64,000 nt of DNA from an uncultured Alphaproteobacteria bacterium. GTDB lineage: Bacteria; Pseudomonadota; Alphaproteobacteria; CAAGCB01; CAG-977. Positions 7,371 through 16,307 of this stretch are shown here, piece by piece. Positions within the stretch are counted from its first letter, which is position 1, and each line of letters starts with the position of its first letter. The translations under genes and the position numbers were made by a program. The notes beneath the pieces are model-generated. The model searched no databases. It saw only the letters and a program-made list of their open reading frames with translations, and was not told the DNA's origin. The stretch is from assembly GCA_944393745.1 (NCBI GenBank), contig CALYBD010000003.1, positions 1-64,000 of the forward strand, read 5' to 3'.

Positions 7371-9023
7371 TCAAAACAGCATCAAAGCAAGCACCTGAGC
7401 CGAGATAACACGCAGGGCAATCGTGACGGGATAAACGGTGGCGTATCCCAATGCGGGAGCGTTCGTATTTGACATATTGGCGACAAACGTCATGGACGGC
7501 AGGCTGGTAATGCAGCCCGAAAGAGCACCGCAAAGCGTCAGATAATTCATTTTCTTTGTCAAACGAACGACAATGCCGACAATCAACAACGGAACGGTTG
7601 TTATTAAAACGCCCAGCCCGACAAAATACAGTCCTTCGGTACTGCTGATCAGCTTTGCGAAACCGGGGCCGGAAGCCAATCCGACAACGGCCAAAAACAA
7701 CAGTATTCCCAGGAATTTAAAGGCATTTAAGACATGTGCCGGCGTATAAAACACAATCCGCGCCAAAGAACCGCGGTATGAAAGAAACATTGCAATAATC
7801 AGCGGCCCGCCGGACGTTCCCAACTTTAAAGGAATTTCAACGCCGGGAATATGAAACGGGATCAACCCGACCAAAATCCCCAAGATCATACCCAAAAAGA
7901 ACGGAATAAAACGCGTATCGTTTGCCCGTTCCAGATCATTTCCCAAATACCGGATCAGCGTTTTTGTTTCTTCTTTTTTCCCGACGACAACAATCTGATC
8001 GGCATAGGCCAGCTTTAAATCCGGAGTCGGAGACATCGAAATCCCGTTACGAATTACGCGTGAAATCACCCAGTGATGTCTGGTATCGCCCAGGATTTTT
8101 TTCAACGGTTTGCCGACACGGGCCGGATTGGTTAAAAGCAGCTTTTGACTTTGAATTTGTTTTGCGCTTTCTTCCATTAAATCGCGATCCGGGTCGGTTT
8201 TAAATAAAAACGAAATTTCCTGAAAGATTTTTCGCGGACCGAAAATCAACAAAATATCTCCGATCTGCAATTTGATGTGTTCATGAGGAATTATATACTC
8301 ATCGCCGCGTTTCATACGTGAAATGGTCATGGTATAATGCATCATTTTCAGGAACTTGCCTATTTCCAGGCCGTCAAAACTGGGATTGTTCACCAGAACG
8401 TTAAATGCCTGCATATGCGGATCGTCATCGACTTTTTCGGCTTCGTAAGCTGCGACTTCATCGGTGATTTTGACGTGGAAAATAACTTTAAGAAAAACAA
8501 AAATCAAAATACTGCTGATGATCGTGAACGGATAAGCAATGGCATAAGTAAAACCTGATTTTTCAATCAGCTCGGCCGATTCGCCCAATTCCGTCAGAAT
8601 TTGCTGCCCGGATCCCAACGCCGGCGTGCTGGTAACGGCCCCCGAATAAAGGCCGATCAATTCCGGCAAAGAAATTGTGCCGAATTTAAAAATCAGAACG
8701 GCGCACAGCGTTCCCAGACTGACAACCCCCAACGAAATCAAATTCAGCGTTAAACCGTTTTTACGCAGGGAAGAAAAGATGTTCGGACCGACCGACAACC
8801 CCATTGAATACAAAAATAAAATCAACCCGAATTCTTTTAAAAAAGCCAGAACTTCCGGGTTTAAAACAATAGAATAATGTTCCAGCAAATAACCGGACAA
8901 CAACCCGGCGAACAAAACACCGCCGACGCCCAGGCCGATCCCTCTGAATTTCAGACTGCCGATAAAAATGCCGATACAGGAAGTAATGCTGATGCATAAA
9001 ATGGTTAAAACAGTTAAAGACAT
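7371..9023 (-). CDS. AspT/YidE-type transporter with two TrkA-C domains
   Basis: 550-residue membrane protein of the aspartate:alanine antiporter family (AspT, YidE, YbjL). It has an N-terminal half of about five membrane helices ending with the family signature SGAVTSTPALGSGQQ (around residue 130), two cytosolic RCK-C/TrkA-C domains in the middle (about 200-260 and 285-355), and a second membrane half with a related signature (GALSGCITSLPSM) near the C-terminus. The duplicated layout and length are typical. The transported solute is not predictable; amino or organic acids are known for characterised members. The 96 bases upstream are extremely AT-rich, with a 12-base palindrome at 9085-9096; I could not choose a promoter there. 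Confidence 0.9.
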   Translation of the reverse strand: MSLTVLTILCISITSCIGIFIGSLKFRGIGLGVGGVLFAGLLSGYLLEHYSIVLNPEVLAFLKEFGLILFLYSMGLSVGPNIFSSLRKNGLTLNLISLGVVSLGTLCAVLIFKFGTISLPELIGLYSGAVTSTPALGSGQQILTELGESAELIEKSGFTYAIAYPFTIISSILIFVFLKVIFHVKITDEVAAYEAEKVDDDPHMQAFNVLVNNPSFDGLEIGKFLKMMHYTMTISRMKRGDEYIIPHEHIKLQIGDILLIFGPRKIFQEISFLFKTDPDRDLMEESAKQIQSQKLLLTNPARVGKPLKKILGDTRHHWVISRVIRNGISMSPTPDLKLAYADQIVVVGKKEETKTLIRYLGNDLERANDTRFIPFFLGMILGILVGLIPFHIPGVEIPLKLGTSGGPLIIAMFLSYRGSLARIVFYTPAHVLNAFKFLGILLFLAVVGLASGPGFAKLISSTEGLYFVGLGVLITTVPLLIVGIVVRLTKKMNYLTLCGALSGCITSLPSMTFVANMSNTNAPALGYATVYPVTIALRVISAQVLALMLF

Positions 9024-9119
9024 GGCCGTCCCCGAAAAAACAACGCTTTTTTTTTCAGGATAAACTTTTTTTTCTAAATAAAATATAAATATTTATTCGA
9101 TTTGAAAAAAAAGAAAAAA

Positions 9120-10112
9120 TCAGGCTTCGTTTTTAAACGGACGGGCAAATAAAGACTGAATGACGGCGTCCACGGGAACGTTTTCATTCATGATTTTGCT
9201 TAATCCTTCGCAAATCGGCATTTCGACTCCGGCCTGAGCCGCACGTTTCAAAACGGCCGCGGCGGTGAACACGCCTTCGGCCACCGTTCGTTTTTCGGCC
9301 AGAATATCCGTCAGTTTTCGTCCTTTTCCCAGTTCCAGTCCGACCGTAAAGTTGCGTGATTGCGTGCTGTTGGCCGTTAAGACCAGATCACCCAGGCCGG
9401 ATAATCCCATCAGCGTATAGGTTTGCCCGCCCAAAGCAACGGCCAGTCTGGAAATTTCCGCCAGCCCCCGTGTGATCAGGGCGGCGCGCGCATTGTCGCC
9501 CAGTTGTTTGCCGGCAACAATTCCGGCGGCAATGGCCATGACGTTTTTGACCGCACCGCCGATCTGCACACCGATGACATCGGCGGAATAATAAGGCCGA
9601 AACGCAGATGTTCCCAAAGTTTCAACCAGCTCTTTGCCCAAAGCTTCGTTTTTGCAGGCCAGCGTCAACGCCGTCGGTTTGTTTAAGGCGGCTTCCCGGG
9701 CAAATGTCGGTCCTGACAGGACGGCAATTTCTGCTTGCGGCAGTTCTTCTGCCAGAATTTCACTGAGCAAAGCGCCCGTTGTTTCTTCAATACCTTTGGC
9801 ACAGATAACGGCCGGCAATCCGGCGGGCCATACGGATCGCAACGAATGACAGGCCGTGCGCAGATATTGCGCGGGAATGACCATCAAAACGGCTTCGGCA
9901 TTTAAAACGGCCTGTTTTTGATCTTCGGTCGGAAAGATATGTTCGTTTAACGCAACGTCCGGCAGGAACAGAGTATTTGTGTGTTTAGTTTGAATATCTT
10001 CGATTAATTCGGGTTCTCTGACCCATAAAGTGACTTCTTTGCCGTTGTTTGCTGCGATCTGCGCCAGGGCTGTTCCCCATGCGCCGGCTCCCAGGACGGA
10101 AATTTTTTTCAT
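9120..10112 (-). CDS. gpsA: Glycerol-3-phosphate dehydrogenase [NAD(P)+]
   Basis: Reduces dihydroxyacetone phosphate to sn-glycerol 3-phosphate for phospholipid synthesis. 330 residues from the start at 10112, chosen because AAGGAG precedes it and the Rossmann motif VLGAGAWGTALA starts at residue 5; an upstream in-frame ATG would add 45 residues that are really the antisense/other-frame end of tsaD. The catalytic region has GGAVKNVMAIAAGIVAGK with the conserved Lys, and the GLGDLVLT motif follows. tsaD lies 11 bases upstream on the same strand, a common pairing in alphaproteobacteria. Confidence 0.97.
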   Translation of the reverse strand: MKKISVLGAGAWGTALAQIAANNGKEVTLWVREPELIEDIQTKHTNTLFLPDVALNEHIFPTEDQKQAVLNAEAVLMVIPAQYLRTACHSLRSVWPAGLPAVICAKGIEETTGALLSEILAEELPQAEIAVLSGPTFAREAALNKPTALTLACKNEALGKELVETLGTSAFRPYYSADVIGVQIGGAVKNVMAIAAGIVAGKQLGDNARAALITRGLAEISRLAVALGGQTYTLMGLSGLGDLVLTANSTQSRNFTVGLELGKGRKLTDILAEKRTVAEGVFTAAAVLKRAAQAGVEMPICEGLSKIMNENVPVDAVIQSLFARPFKNEA

Positions 10113-10123
10113 GTCTGCTCCTT

Positions 10124-11173
10124 TTATCTTTTGCTTGACGGATCCAGCGGCCAGCGCGGCCGCGGGCTGAAATTCAGCGGGTCGGTCAGGCCGATCCGGA
10201 AATGTTCCATTCCCGCCCATGCCACCATGGCACCGTTGTCCGTGCACAGGTTCATAGGCGCGGCGGCAAAAGTCAGTTTATATTTTTTTGCCAGATTTTC
10301 CAAGGCCTGTCGCAAAGCTTTGTTTGCGGCAACGCCTCCGGCAACGACCAGATGAGTCCCGTCGGGGGCCTGTCGTTTAAACAGTTTGATCCCGTTTTCC
10401 AGTCTGGAACAAAGTGATTCCAAGACGGCGCGCTGGAAACAGGCGCACAGATCGGCAATATCCTGCTGTGTTAATTTTGCGTGTTCCAAAATACCGTCGG
10501 GCGAAAAATTTTCGATTGCGCGGCGAACCGCAGTTTTTAATCCGGAAAAAGAAAGCTCGCAGCCCGGCTTGCCGACCATGGGGCGCGGAAAATCAAACCG
10601 GTTCGGATCGCCGGCTAAGGCGCATTGTTCGACTTTGGGGCCGCCGGGGTATCCCAACCCCATCATTTTCGCCGCTTTGTCAAAAGCTTCGCCGGCGGCA
10701 TCGTCAACGGTTGCGCCCAGTTTTTTAAATTTTCCGACACCTTCGGCAATCAGAATCTGGCAGTGCCCGCCCGAAGTTAATAATAATAAATAAGGAAAAG
10801 GAACGTCCTGCGTTAAACGAGGCGTTAAAGCATGTGCTTCCAGATGATTGACGGCAATAAACGGCAGATTATGCACGGCCGCGATTGCTTTGGCCGTCAT
10901 GACGCCGACGATGACGCCGCCGATCAGTCCCGGCCCGGCCGCTGCGGCAACGGCGCTGAGATCCTTAAAAGAAACGCCGGCCTGATCCAGAGCGCTTTGT
11001 ACGACGGATCCGACTTTTTGCAAATGCGCGCGCGCGGCGATTTCGGGGACGACGCCGCCGAATTCCTGATGTTCCGATTGAGAATACACAACGGAAGACA
11101 ACAGCTTTTTTTCATCGCTGACAATCGCTGCCGCCGTTTCGTCACAACTGGATTCTATTCCTAAAACAAGCAT
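10124..11173 (-). CDS. tsaD: tRNA N6-adenosine threonylcarbamoyltransferase TsaD
   Basis: Transfers threonylcarbamoyl to A37 of ANN-decoding tRNAs, with TsaB and TsaE as partners. 349 residues from the start at 11173, placed so that the protein opens with [16 protein letters not shown], the invariant N-terminus; the upstream ATG at 11206 would add eleven atypical residues. The metal-binding HLEAHA motif is present ([10 protein letters not shown]), as are [10 protein letters not shown] and [13 protein letters not shown]. In many alphaproteobacteria tsaD is divergent from hemC. Here the divergent neighbour is the mic60-like gene instead. Confidence 0.97.
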   Translation of the reverse strand: MLVLGIESSCDETAAAIVSDEKKLLSSVVYSQSEHQEFGGVVPEIAARAHLQKVGSVVQSALDQAGVSFKDLSAVAAAAGPGLIGGVIVGVMTAKAIAAVHNLPFIAVNHLEAHALTPRLTQDVPFPYLLLLTSGGHCQILIAEGVGKFKKLGATVDDAAGEAFDKAAKMMGLGYPGGPKVEQCALAGDPNRFDFPRPMVGKPGCELSFSGLKTAVRRAIENFSPDGILEHAKLTQQDIADLCACFQRAVLESLCSRLENGIKLFKRQAPDGTHLVVAGGVAANKALRQALENLAKKYKLTFAAAPMNLCTDNGAMVAWAGMEHFRIGLTDPLNFSPRPRWPLDPSSKR

Positions 11174-11218
11174 TTTGACTCTCTGATGTAAAATTATTCT
11201 ACCCATACTCGGAAAAAA

Positions 11219-11227
11219 TGGTAAAAT
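11219..11227 (+). promoter_or_regulatory. Possible extended -10 element of mic60-hemY
   Basis: TGGTAAAAT matches an extended -10 (TGnTAAAAT) 27 bases before the mic60-like start codon, in the 81-base divergent spacer with tsaD. No good -35 box is visible, so this is tentative. Confidence 0.4.
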
Positions 11228-11241
11228 CCAGTAGATTTAAT

Positions 11242-11260
11242 CAGGGAGGCATTTATGGCA
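11242..11260 (+). repeat. 19-base repeat over ribosome-binding site, copy 1
   Basis: CAGGGAGGCATTTATGGCA covers the Shine-Dalgarno GGGAGG and the start codon of the mic60-like gene. The same 19 bases recur at 13879-13897 at the start of the SMR gene. Confidence 0.8.
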
Positions 11261-12547
11261 GTTGAAAAAAACAACCGACAGGCAGAAGAATCTCAAAAAA
11301 AATCTGTTCCCCCAAAACAGGCGGAAACGGCTGCAGATCAGCAAAAGCAGTCGGAACAGTCGCCAAAATCGGCCGTTAAAAAGAAAAGCGGCAAGGGAAA
11401 ATATATTTTTCTTTTGTTGATTGTTGTTGCTGTCCTCGGGGGTGTGTTCGGAATTCCGCAGTCCCGGGAATTTTTATTGGAAAAGTATCGCAGCATGTCT
11501 GCCAAAAGTGTTGAAACAACGCCCGAACCCGTTGAATCCGCTGCCGTTGCGCAAAAAGAAACGGTGGAACCGGCGGAAATTGTCGTCCGTTTGGAACAGC
11601 TGGAAAACGAACGTGATTTTGAAAATGCCGAAGTCATTGTTTCCAGTGTCGAAACGCCTGAACCTCCTGCCGTTTCGGCGCAGGATTATGCCGTTTTGGC
11701 CGATCAGCAAAAAGCGCTGCTGGCCGAAATCGAACGTTTGCGGGCACAAATTGATCAGCTGAAAGCCGAAAATCAACAGCAAATTGATCAAATTCGGGAG
11801 TCCATGCCGAAAACAGGTTTGTTGGAAGAACGTCTGCTGGCCGTTAATGCCCGCGAAGATGCTTTTGAACAGCAGCTGGTCGAAACCGGCGTCAAACTGG
11901 AACGCATGGAAAAGAACAAAGCGGACGCTTCGGCTGTTTTATCCCTGATGACGCGTATGGAAATTACGGAACAAAAGCTGCGTGTGTCAAATGCGCAAAA
12001 AGAACGGGCCGCCGCTTTGCTGCTGGCCGTTTACCAGCTGCGCGAAGCCGCCGTTTCCGGGCACGGATTTTTAACCGAACAACAGTCGGCGTTGGTTCTG
12101 GCGTCCTCATTTCCGCAGATTGCCGCGTCAATTCGTTCTTTGTCCGTTGCGGCCGATCAGGGCGTATGGACAAAAACGGCATTGCTGCAGTCGTTTTCTT
12201 CCTATGCGGACAAGGCTGTTTTGTCCGAAACGCTCAGCGTAAAAAAAGACTGGTTTCATCAGGCGCTGAATTCCTTAAAAAAGCTGGTCGTCATCAGACG
12301 CATTGGCGGTGTGCCGTCGGATGATCTGTCCACGCAGGCCGTTTTGGCACGCGCTCAGCAGGCGGTTGATGAATCGGATCTTGCCGTTGCCGTTATTCAG
12401 TTGGAAGCTTTGCAAGGGTCGGCGGCGGAAATCATGAAGGATTGGGTGCAGGCCGCCCAGCGTTATCTGACAACGCAGAAAACAATTAATGAGATCATTT
12501 CTGCGGTTTTGGGCGTGGTTTATTCCAATCAGGCCGAAGGAGAATAA
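11255..12547 (+). CDS. Mic60/mitofilin-like membrane protein
   Basis: 430 residues: a charged, Gln/Lys-rich N-terminus (1-48), one membrane anchor (about 50-67, IFLLLIVVAVLGGVFG), a long coiled coil (about 145-230) and a conserved C-terminal mitofilin-type region (about 270-425). This is the architecture of alphaproteobacterial homologues of mitochondrial Mic60, which shape inner membranes and contact outer-membrane BAM components. It precedes hemY by three bases, as in most alphaproteobacteria, where hemC and hemD usually come first; those two genes are absent here. The assignment relies on architecture and synteny, since sequence conservation in the family is low. Confidence 0.82.
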   Translation: MAVEKNNRQAEESQKKSVPPKQAETAADQQKQSEQSPKSAVKKKSGKGKYIFLLLIVVAVLGGVFGIPQSREFLLEKYRSMSAKSVETTPEPVESAAVAQKETVEPAEIVVRLEQLENERDFENAEVIVSSVETPEPPAVSAQDYAVLADQQKALLAEIERLRAQIDQLKAENQQQIDQIRESMPKTGLLEERLLAVNAREDAFEQQLVETGVKLERMEKNKADASAVLSLMTRMEITEQKLRVSNAQKERAAALLLAVYQLREAAVSGHGFLTEQQSALVLASSFPQIAASIRSLSVAADQGVWTKTALLQSFSSYADKAVLSETLSVKKDWFHQALNSLKKLVVIRRIGGVPSDDLSTQAVLARAQQAVDESDLAVAVIQLEALQGSAAEIMKDWVQAAQRYLTTQKTINEIISAVLGVVYSNQAEGE

Positions 12548-12550
12548 ACC

Positions 12551-13858
12551 ATGATTAAAATTATTTGGAATGCTGTTCTGTTGGGCGTTATTGCTCTGGC
12601 GGCTGCCTGGCTGTCCAATAATCCCGGATCGCTGCATCTGGAATGGATCGGTTATTCGGTTCAGACGTCCGTTGCGGTCGTGATCGGTACGGTGATTATT
12701 CTTTATGCTGTTTTTTATGCTTTTTTGGCCAAACCGCTTTTGCTGGTGACGCAAAAAATATCCTATTGGCTGGGGGCGGACAAACGCGCGCAAAAAATCG
12801 CAAAAAACAAAATTAATAAAGAAGTTGACCGCTATACACTGTTGGGGAAAGGATTGACGGCTTTGGCGGCGGGGGATATTCCCGCGGCGGAAAAGCTGGC
12901 TGGATTGATTCAAAAAAGCTTTACGGACGACGAAACGAAAATAACGGTGTTTCAGGCACAGTTGGCCGAAGCAAAAAACAATACGGCCGAAGCAATGCGT
13001 TTGTATTCGGAATTAACGGATCATTCGGAAACGTATTTGTTGGGAATGCGCGGAAAAATCAGGTTGTATCGTTTGATGGGAAACCTGCCCAAAGCGCTGG
13101 AATTATGTTCCCGGCTGTCAGAATTAAAGGCGCCGCCGGCCTGGGTCTTGTCCGAAACGTTTGAACTGCAGATACACGAAAAGCAATGGCAACCGGCCGT
13201 ATCGACGTTGGAAAAGGCATATAAGCAAAATCTGTTTGACAAGCTGACGGCAAAACGCCTGAAGGCGTCCGTTTTGTTGGAACAGGCGGCCGGCACTTTG
13301 GAAGAATCCGAACGCGAAAAACTGATCCGGGAAGCGCATCATACGGATGAAACGTTTGTTCGGGCGGCAATACAGACGGCTGAACTGGACGTTCGTGCCG
13401 GACAGACCAAAAAGGCCCGTCGATTGCTGCAAAAATTATGGAAAATATCGCCCGGCTGGGCTGTCTATGAAGTCTATTTGACGCTGACGGCGCAGGAATC
13501 ACCGATTGAAGCGGTCAAAGATGTCGAAGAATTGATGGCGGAAAATCCGAAAGCCGTGATCAATGATTTAATCTTTGCCGATTGTTCGTTGAAAGCTCGG
13601 CTGTGGGGGCAGGCAAAAACAGCTGTGAACAAATATCTGGCCGTTCACCCCGATTCTCGGCGGGCATTGATGATTGCGCAGGAAATCGCTGCCTATAATC
13701 ATGACGAAAAGGCCGCCGAAGAGTATCGTCAAAAGGCTTCTGAAGCGCCGACCGAATTGCCGTATTATTGCGAAGTTTGTCATACTTCGTTTGAAAAGGA
13801 TCATACGACCTGTCCCGTTTGCCATACTTTGGGCGCCATTCATCTGACAGAAGCATAA
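12551..13858 (+). CDS. hemY: HemY-type TPR membrane protein with zinc ribbon
   Basis: 435 residues: two membrane segments (about 4-23 and 38-60), then TPR repeats forming the periplasm- or cytoplasm-facing scaffold, and a C-terminal ribbon YYCEVCHTSF-x5-CPVCHTLG with two CxxC pairs for metal binding. Bacterial HemY (not protoporphyrinogen oxidase) is named for its place in hem operons; its biochemical role is unsettled. The C-terminal ribbon is normal for alphaproteobacterial versions and resembles LapB. It starts three bases after the mic60-like gene, so both are one operon. Confidence 0.87.
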   Translation: MIKIIWNAVLLGVIALAAAWLSNNPGSLHLEWIGYSVQTSVAVVIGTVIILYAVFYAFLAKPLLLVTQKISYWLGADKRAQKIAKNKINKEVDRYTLLGKGLTALAAGDIPAAEKLAGLIQKSFTDDETKITVFQAQLAEAKNNTAEAMRLYSELTDHSETYLLGMRGKIRLYRLMGNLPKALELCSRLSELKAPPAWVLSETFELQIHEKQWQPAVSTLEKAYKQNLFDKLTAKRLKASVLLEQAAGTLEESEREKLIREAHHTDETFVRAAIQTAELDVRAGQTKKARRLLQKLWKISPGWAVYEVYLTLTAQESPIEAVKDVEELMAENPKAVINDLIFADCSLKARLWGQAKTAVNKYLAVHPDSRRALMIAQEIAAYNHDEKAAEEYRQKASEAPTELPYYCEVCHTSFEKDHTTCPVCHTLGAIHLTEA

Positions 13859-13878
13859 TCGTCGGACGGCAATTAAAA

Positions 13879-13897
13879 CAGGGAGGCATTTATGGCA
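13879..13897 (+). repeat. 19-base repeat over ribosome-binding site, copy 2
   Basis: Identical to 11242-11260; here it provides the ribosome-binding site and start codon of the SMR exporter. Confidence 0.8.
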
Positions 13898-14212
13898 TGG
13901 GTTTATCTGTTGGGGGCCGGCATCTTTGAAATGGTGTGGGTGGTCGCGATGAAGTATGCGGAAGGTTTTACGAAAATCGTACCGTCCGTCATTATGATTG
14001 TCGCTATGATTTTCAGTGTCGGCCTTTTAGGGGTGGCCGTAAAAACAATTCCGCTGGGAACAGGGTATGCGATTTGGACGGGAATCGGTGCTGTCGGCGC
14101 GGTAACCTACGGCATGATTTTTTTCGGTGAACCGGTGACGGCATTGCGCCTGACTTTTATTGCAATGATTGTCATCGGCCTGGTCGGGCTGAAACTGGTT
14201 TCTGCTTCTTAA
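13892..14212 (+). CDS. SMR-family exporter, Gdx/SugE type
   Basis: 106-residue, four-helix small multidrug resistance protein that works as an antiparallel dimer. The essential Glu is residue 13 (GAGIFEMVWVVAMK). The sequence matches the Gdx (SugE) branch, whose characterised members export guanidinium in exchange for protons: note GFTKIVPS, the SVGLLGVAVKTIPLGTGYAIWTGIGAVG core and the FGEPVTALRL loop. No guanidine riboswitch fits in the 33-base spacer after hemY, so it is probably read through from the mic60-hemY transcript. Its stop codon overlaps that of the convergent rppH. Confidence 0.93.
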   Translation: MAWVYLLGAGIFEMVWVVAMKYAEGFTKIVPSVIMIVAMIFSVGLLGVAVKTIPLGTGYAIWTGIGAVGAVTYGMIFFGEPVTALRLTFIAMIVIGLVGLKLVSAS

Positions 14213-14694
14213 CTGTTTCTGACGGCTTCGATAAACGGCATGAATTCGTCAACGACCTGACGATAAACGTCTTTTTTAAACGCAACGATCATGTCAACGA
14301 TTTCTTCTGCCGGTACCCATTGCCATTGATTAAATTCGGCGTCCGGCTGATCAAGGTTTATTTCTGATTCCTGTCCGGTAAATTGAAATAAAAACCATTT
14401 TTGTTTTTGGCCGACAAAGGCTTTTTTCTTTTCACTGAGGAATTGAACGCCGGCCGGAAAATCATAAGCATACCAATGTTTGCTTTCGGCAATTAAGGTG
14501 ACGGAGGAAATATTTGTTTCTTCAAATAATTCCCGCAAAGCAGCCGTATATTCGTCTTCGCCTTTATCAATACCGCCCTGCGGCATCTGCCAGGCCTGTT
14601 TGCGCGAATCCGTTCTGTGTGCCATAAAAACATCGCCGTTTTTGTTCAATACCATTATGCCGACGTTCGGGCGGTAAAGTTTTTTTTCTTTCAT
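14209..14694 (-). CDS. rppH: RNA pyrophosphohydrolase (Nudix)
   Basis: Removes pyrophosphate from triphosphorylated 5' ends of mRNA, opening the way to degradation. 161 residues, with the Nudix box GGIDKGEDEYTAALRELFEE at about 41-60 and the RppH-specific YRPNVGIMVLN start and WQMPQGG. It overlaps the end of yibQ by four bases (ATGA) and is last in the gpmI-envC-ctpA-yibQ-rppH run. Its stop codon shares bases with that of the convergent SMR gene, so the two 3' ends meet without a spacer. Confidence 0.95.
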   Translation of the reverse strand: MKEKKLYRPNVGIMVLNKNGDVFMAHRTDSRKQAWQMPQGGIDKGEDEYTAALRELFEETNISSVTLIAESKHWYAYDFPAGVQFLSEKKKAFVGQKQKWFLFQFTGQESEINLDQPDAEFNQWQWVPAEEIVDMIVAFKKDVYRQVVDEFMPFIEAVRNS

Positions 14695-16304
14695 TTTTTT
14701 GCCTCTTTTTGCTGAACATAGTAAGACAGCGGCACAAATGTAATTTCGGAGACGGGGTTTTCCTCTGTCGGTTCAAAAGATTTAATCCATTCTTCAATCA
14801 CCAGCAAGGAAATGGGAACCGTTTCCACCCGGACAAAAGCGGATCCCTTTTTTAAAGCAATCTGCTTGGCTTGTTCCAGTCTGGCCCGGATCGCGGCCCG
14901 GTGAAAATTATCGGCAATATGAATGTCGGGACGAATTGCCGTTTTAAATTTGGGCATACGCGGATCATTCGTTCCGTCAACATAAATCAGCCCGCGCTGG
15001 ATAATCTCGTCAAAAAAAGGTTTCATTTGCGTGCCGGAATACGAAAAATTTTCATTTGCCGTAGCGCTGATCCCGATAATGGCGACATCTTGTCCCAAAA
15101 CTTTTCTCAGCCGTTTTCTGTTTTCCTGTTCCGGCAACCCCGTTACCAATCCCAAAGGCCCTGGATCCGTATCGGGAAAGACGCCTTGCTGCATCGGCAG
15201 ATCCAACAGCGTTTCATGTCCGGTCCGTCGGGCATCGGCGATGTATGTTTTAAGCTTGTCCGCATAAGGGCTGAAAGATAAAGAAACACAGTTCGGCAAT
15301 GTATTAATGGCGGCTTCAGTCGCATTTGTTCGTTTTCCCAGCCCTGCGAATAAAATTGCAATATACGGCGTCTGCGGCGGCAGATCAACCGGCCTGCTGT
15401 ATGCTTGGAAAGCAGAGGTGTTTTCATTTTTAACGGGCAGTTTGCCGTAACGGGATTCTTCTTGCAATTCCGGCAACGGTTCAATGATGTGCAACGGTAT
15501 GGCGTTTGCCGGCGTTCCCTTTTTTATCAATGAAAAATCCGGCAAAGAATCCAGTAACGTTGTTTTGATCAGATCCGGCTGCGGCAATTCTGCCTGATAA
15601 GATTCAACGGGAAAACGTTTTAAAGGGGAATGATCGTTTTTTTGTTCTGTCTTTTTTTGCTGTTCAGGCTGTTTTGGCGGTGTTTGTTTTTCTTCCGGTT
15701 TTTTTTGATTTGTCTGTTGAACCGGTTTTGAAGAATCCGAAGAAACGGATGCCGTTTCGGCCTTGACGGATTCAAAAGCGGCCAAGGCGGCCTCCAGATC
15801 ATTTAAAGCGGTCAGTTTTTTATTTTCCTGTTCATCGCGTTCTTTTTGCAATTGTGCGATTTCGATTATTTTTTCCTGTTCCTCCGTGTCTTTTTTTTGT
15901 TGCAGTTGCTGCAATTCGGGGGATTCGGGCAAAACAGGCTGTTCGGAAGCGGTTTCTACCAATTCTTTTAAGACAACGGCCGTTTCTTCCATTGTCTTTT
16001 TTTCCTGTTCCATTTGTGCGATCAGTTCCGCATTTTGTGAAGGCTGGTTTTGATCAATTGCCTTTTTTTCCGGCGGTTGCGGATCAATCAAAGAGGATGC
16101 GTCGGTATTTTTTTCTTCCGGTGTCAGGTAATACGTTGCCGAAACAACGGGCGAACGAAAAAAATCAATATAAAGACCGTACAGCATACATAGAAAAGAA
16201 ACCGTCGCCAGAAACAGGACAACGTTAAATGCCCGTTTTTTTCCGGCGATCAGGCCTTCTTTTGAAAAAGGAGAAGCTTCGGCGTTTTTATCGGCGGACG
16301 ACAT
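14691..16304 (-). CDS. Divergent polysaccharide deacetylase (YibQ family)
   Basis: 537 residues: a short cytosolic N-terminus, a membrane anchor (about 27-47), a long low-complexity Gln/Glu/Lys-rich coiled spacer (about 60-235) and the divergent polysaccharide deacetylase domain (about 305-525), with IAILFAGLG, LPNCVSLSFSPYA, HETLLDLPMQ and DGTNDPRM. The first metal-site Asp usually seen in VxDDxG appears as FAGLG here, so metal-dependent deacetylation is doubtful. The family sits beside envC and ctpA in proteobacteria, which points to cell-wall remodelling, but its substrate is not established. It is coupled to rppH by an ATGA overlap. Confidence 0.9.
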   Translation of the reverse strand: MSSADKNAEASPFSKEGLIAGKKRAFNVVLFLATVSFLCMLYGLYIDFFRSPVVSATYYLTPEEKNTDASSLIDPQPPEKKAIDQNQPSQNAELIAQMEQEKKTMEETAVVLKELVETASEQPVLPESPELQQLQQKKDTEEQEKIIEIAQLQKERDEQENKKLTALNDLEAALAAFESVKAETASVSSDSSKPVQQTNQKKPEEKQTPPKQPEQQKKTEQKNDHSPLKRFPVESYQAELPQPDLIKTTLLDSLPDFSLIKKGTPANAIPLHIIEPLPELQEESRYGKLPVKNENTSAFQAYSRPVDLPPQTPYIAILFAGLGKRTNATEAAINTLPNCVSLSFSPYADKLKTYIADARRTGHETLLDLPMQQGVFPDTDPGPLGLVTGLPEQENRKRLRKVLGQDVAIIGISATANENFSYSGTQMKPFFDEIIQRGLIYVDGTNDPRMPKFKTAIRPDIHIADNFHRAAIRARLEQAKQIALKKGSAFVRVETVPISLLVIEEWIKSFEPTEENPVSEITFVPLSYYVQQKEAKK

Positions 16305-16307
16305 ATT

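Noticed and set aside
12275-12913. 212-codon minus-strand frame under mic60 and hemY
   Set aside because: It lies antisense to two well-supported genes and has low-complexity Arg/Gln/Asn composition.
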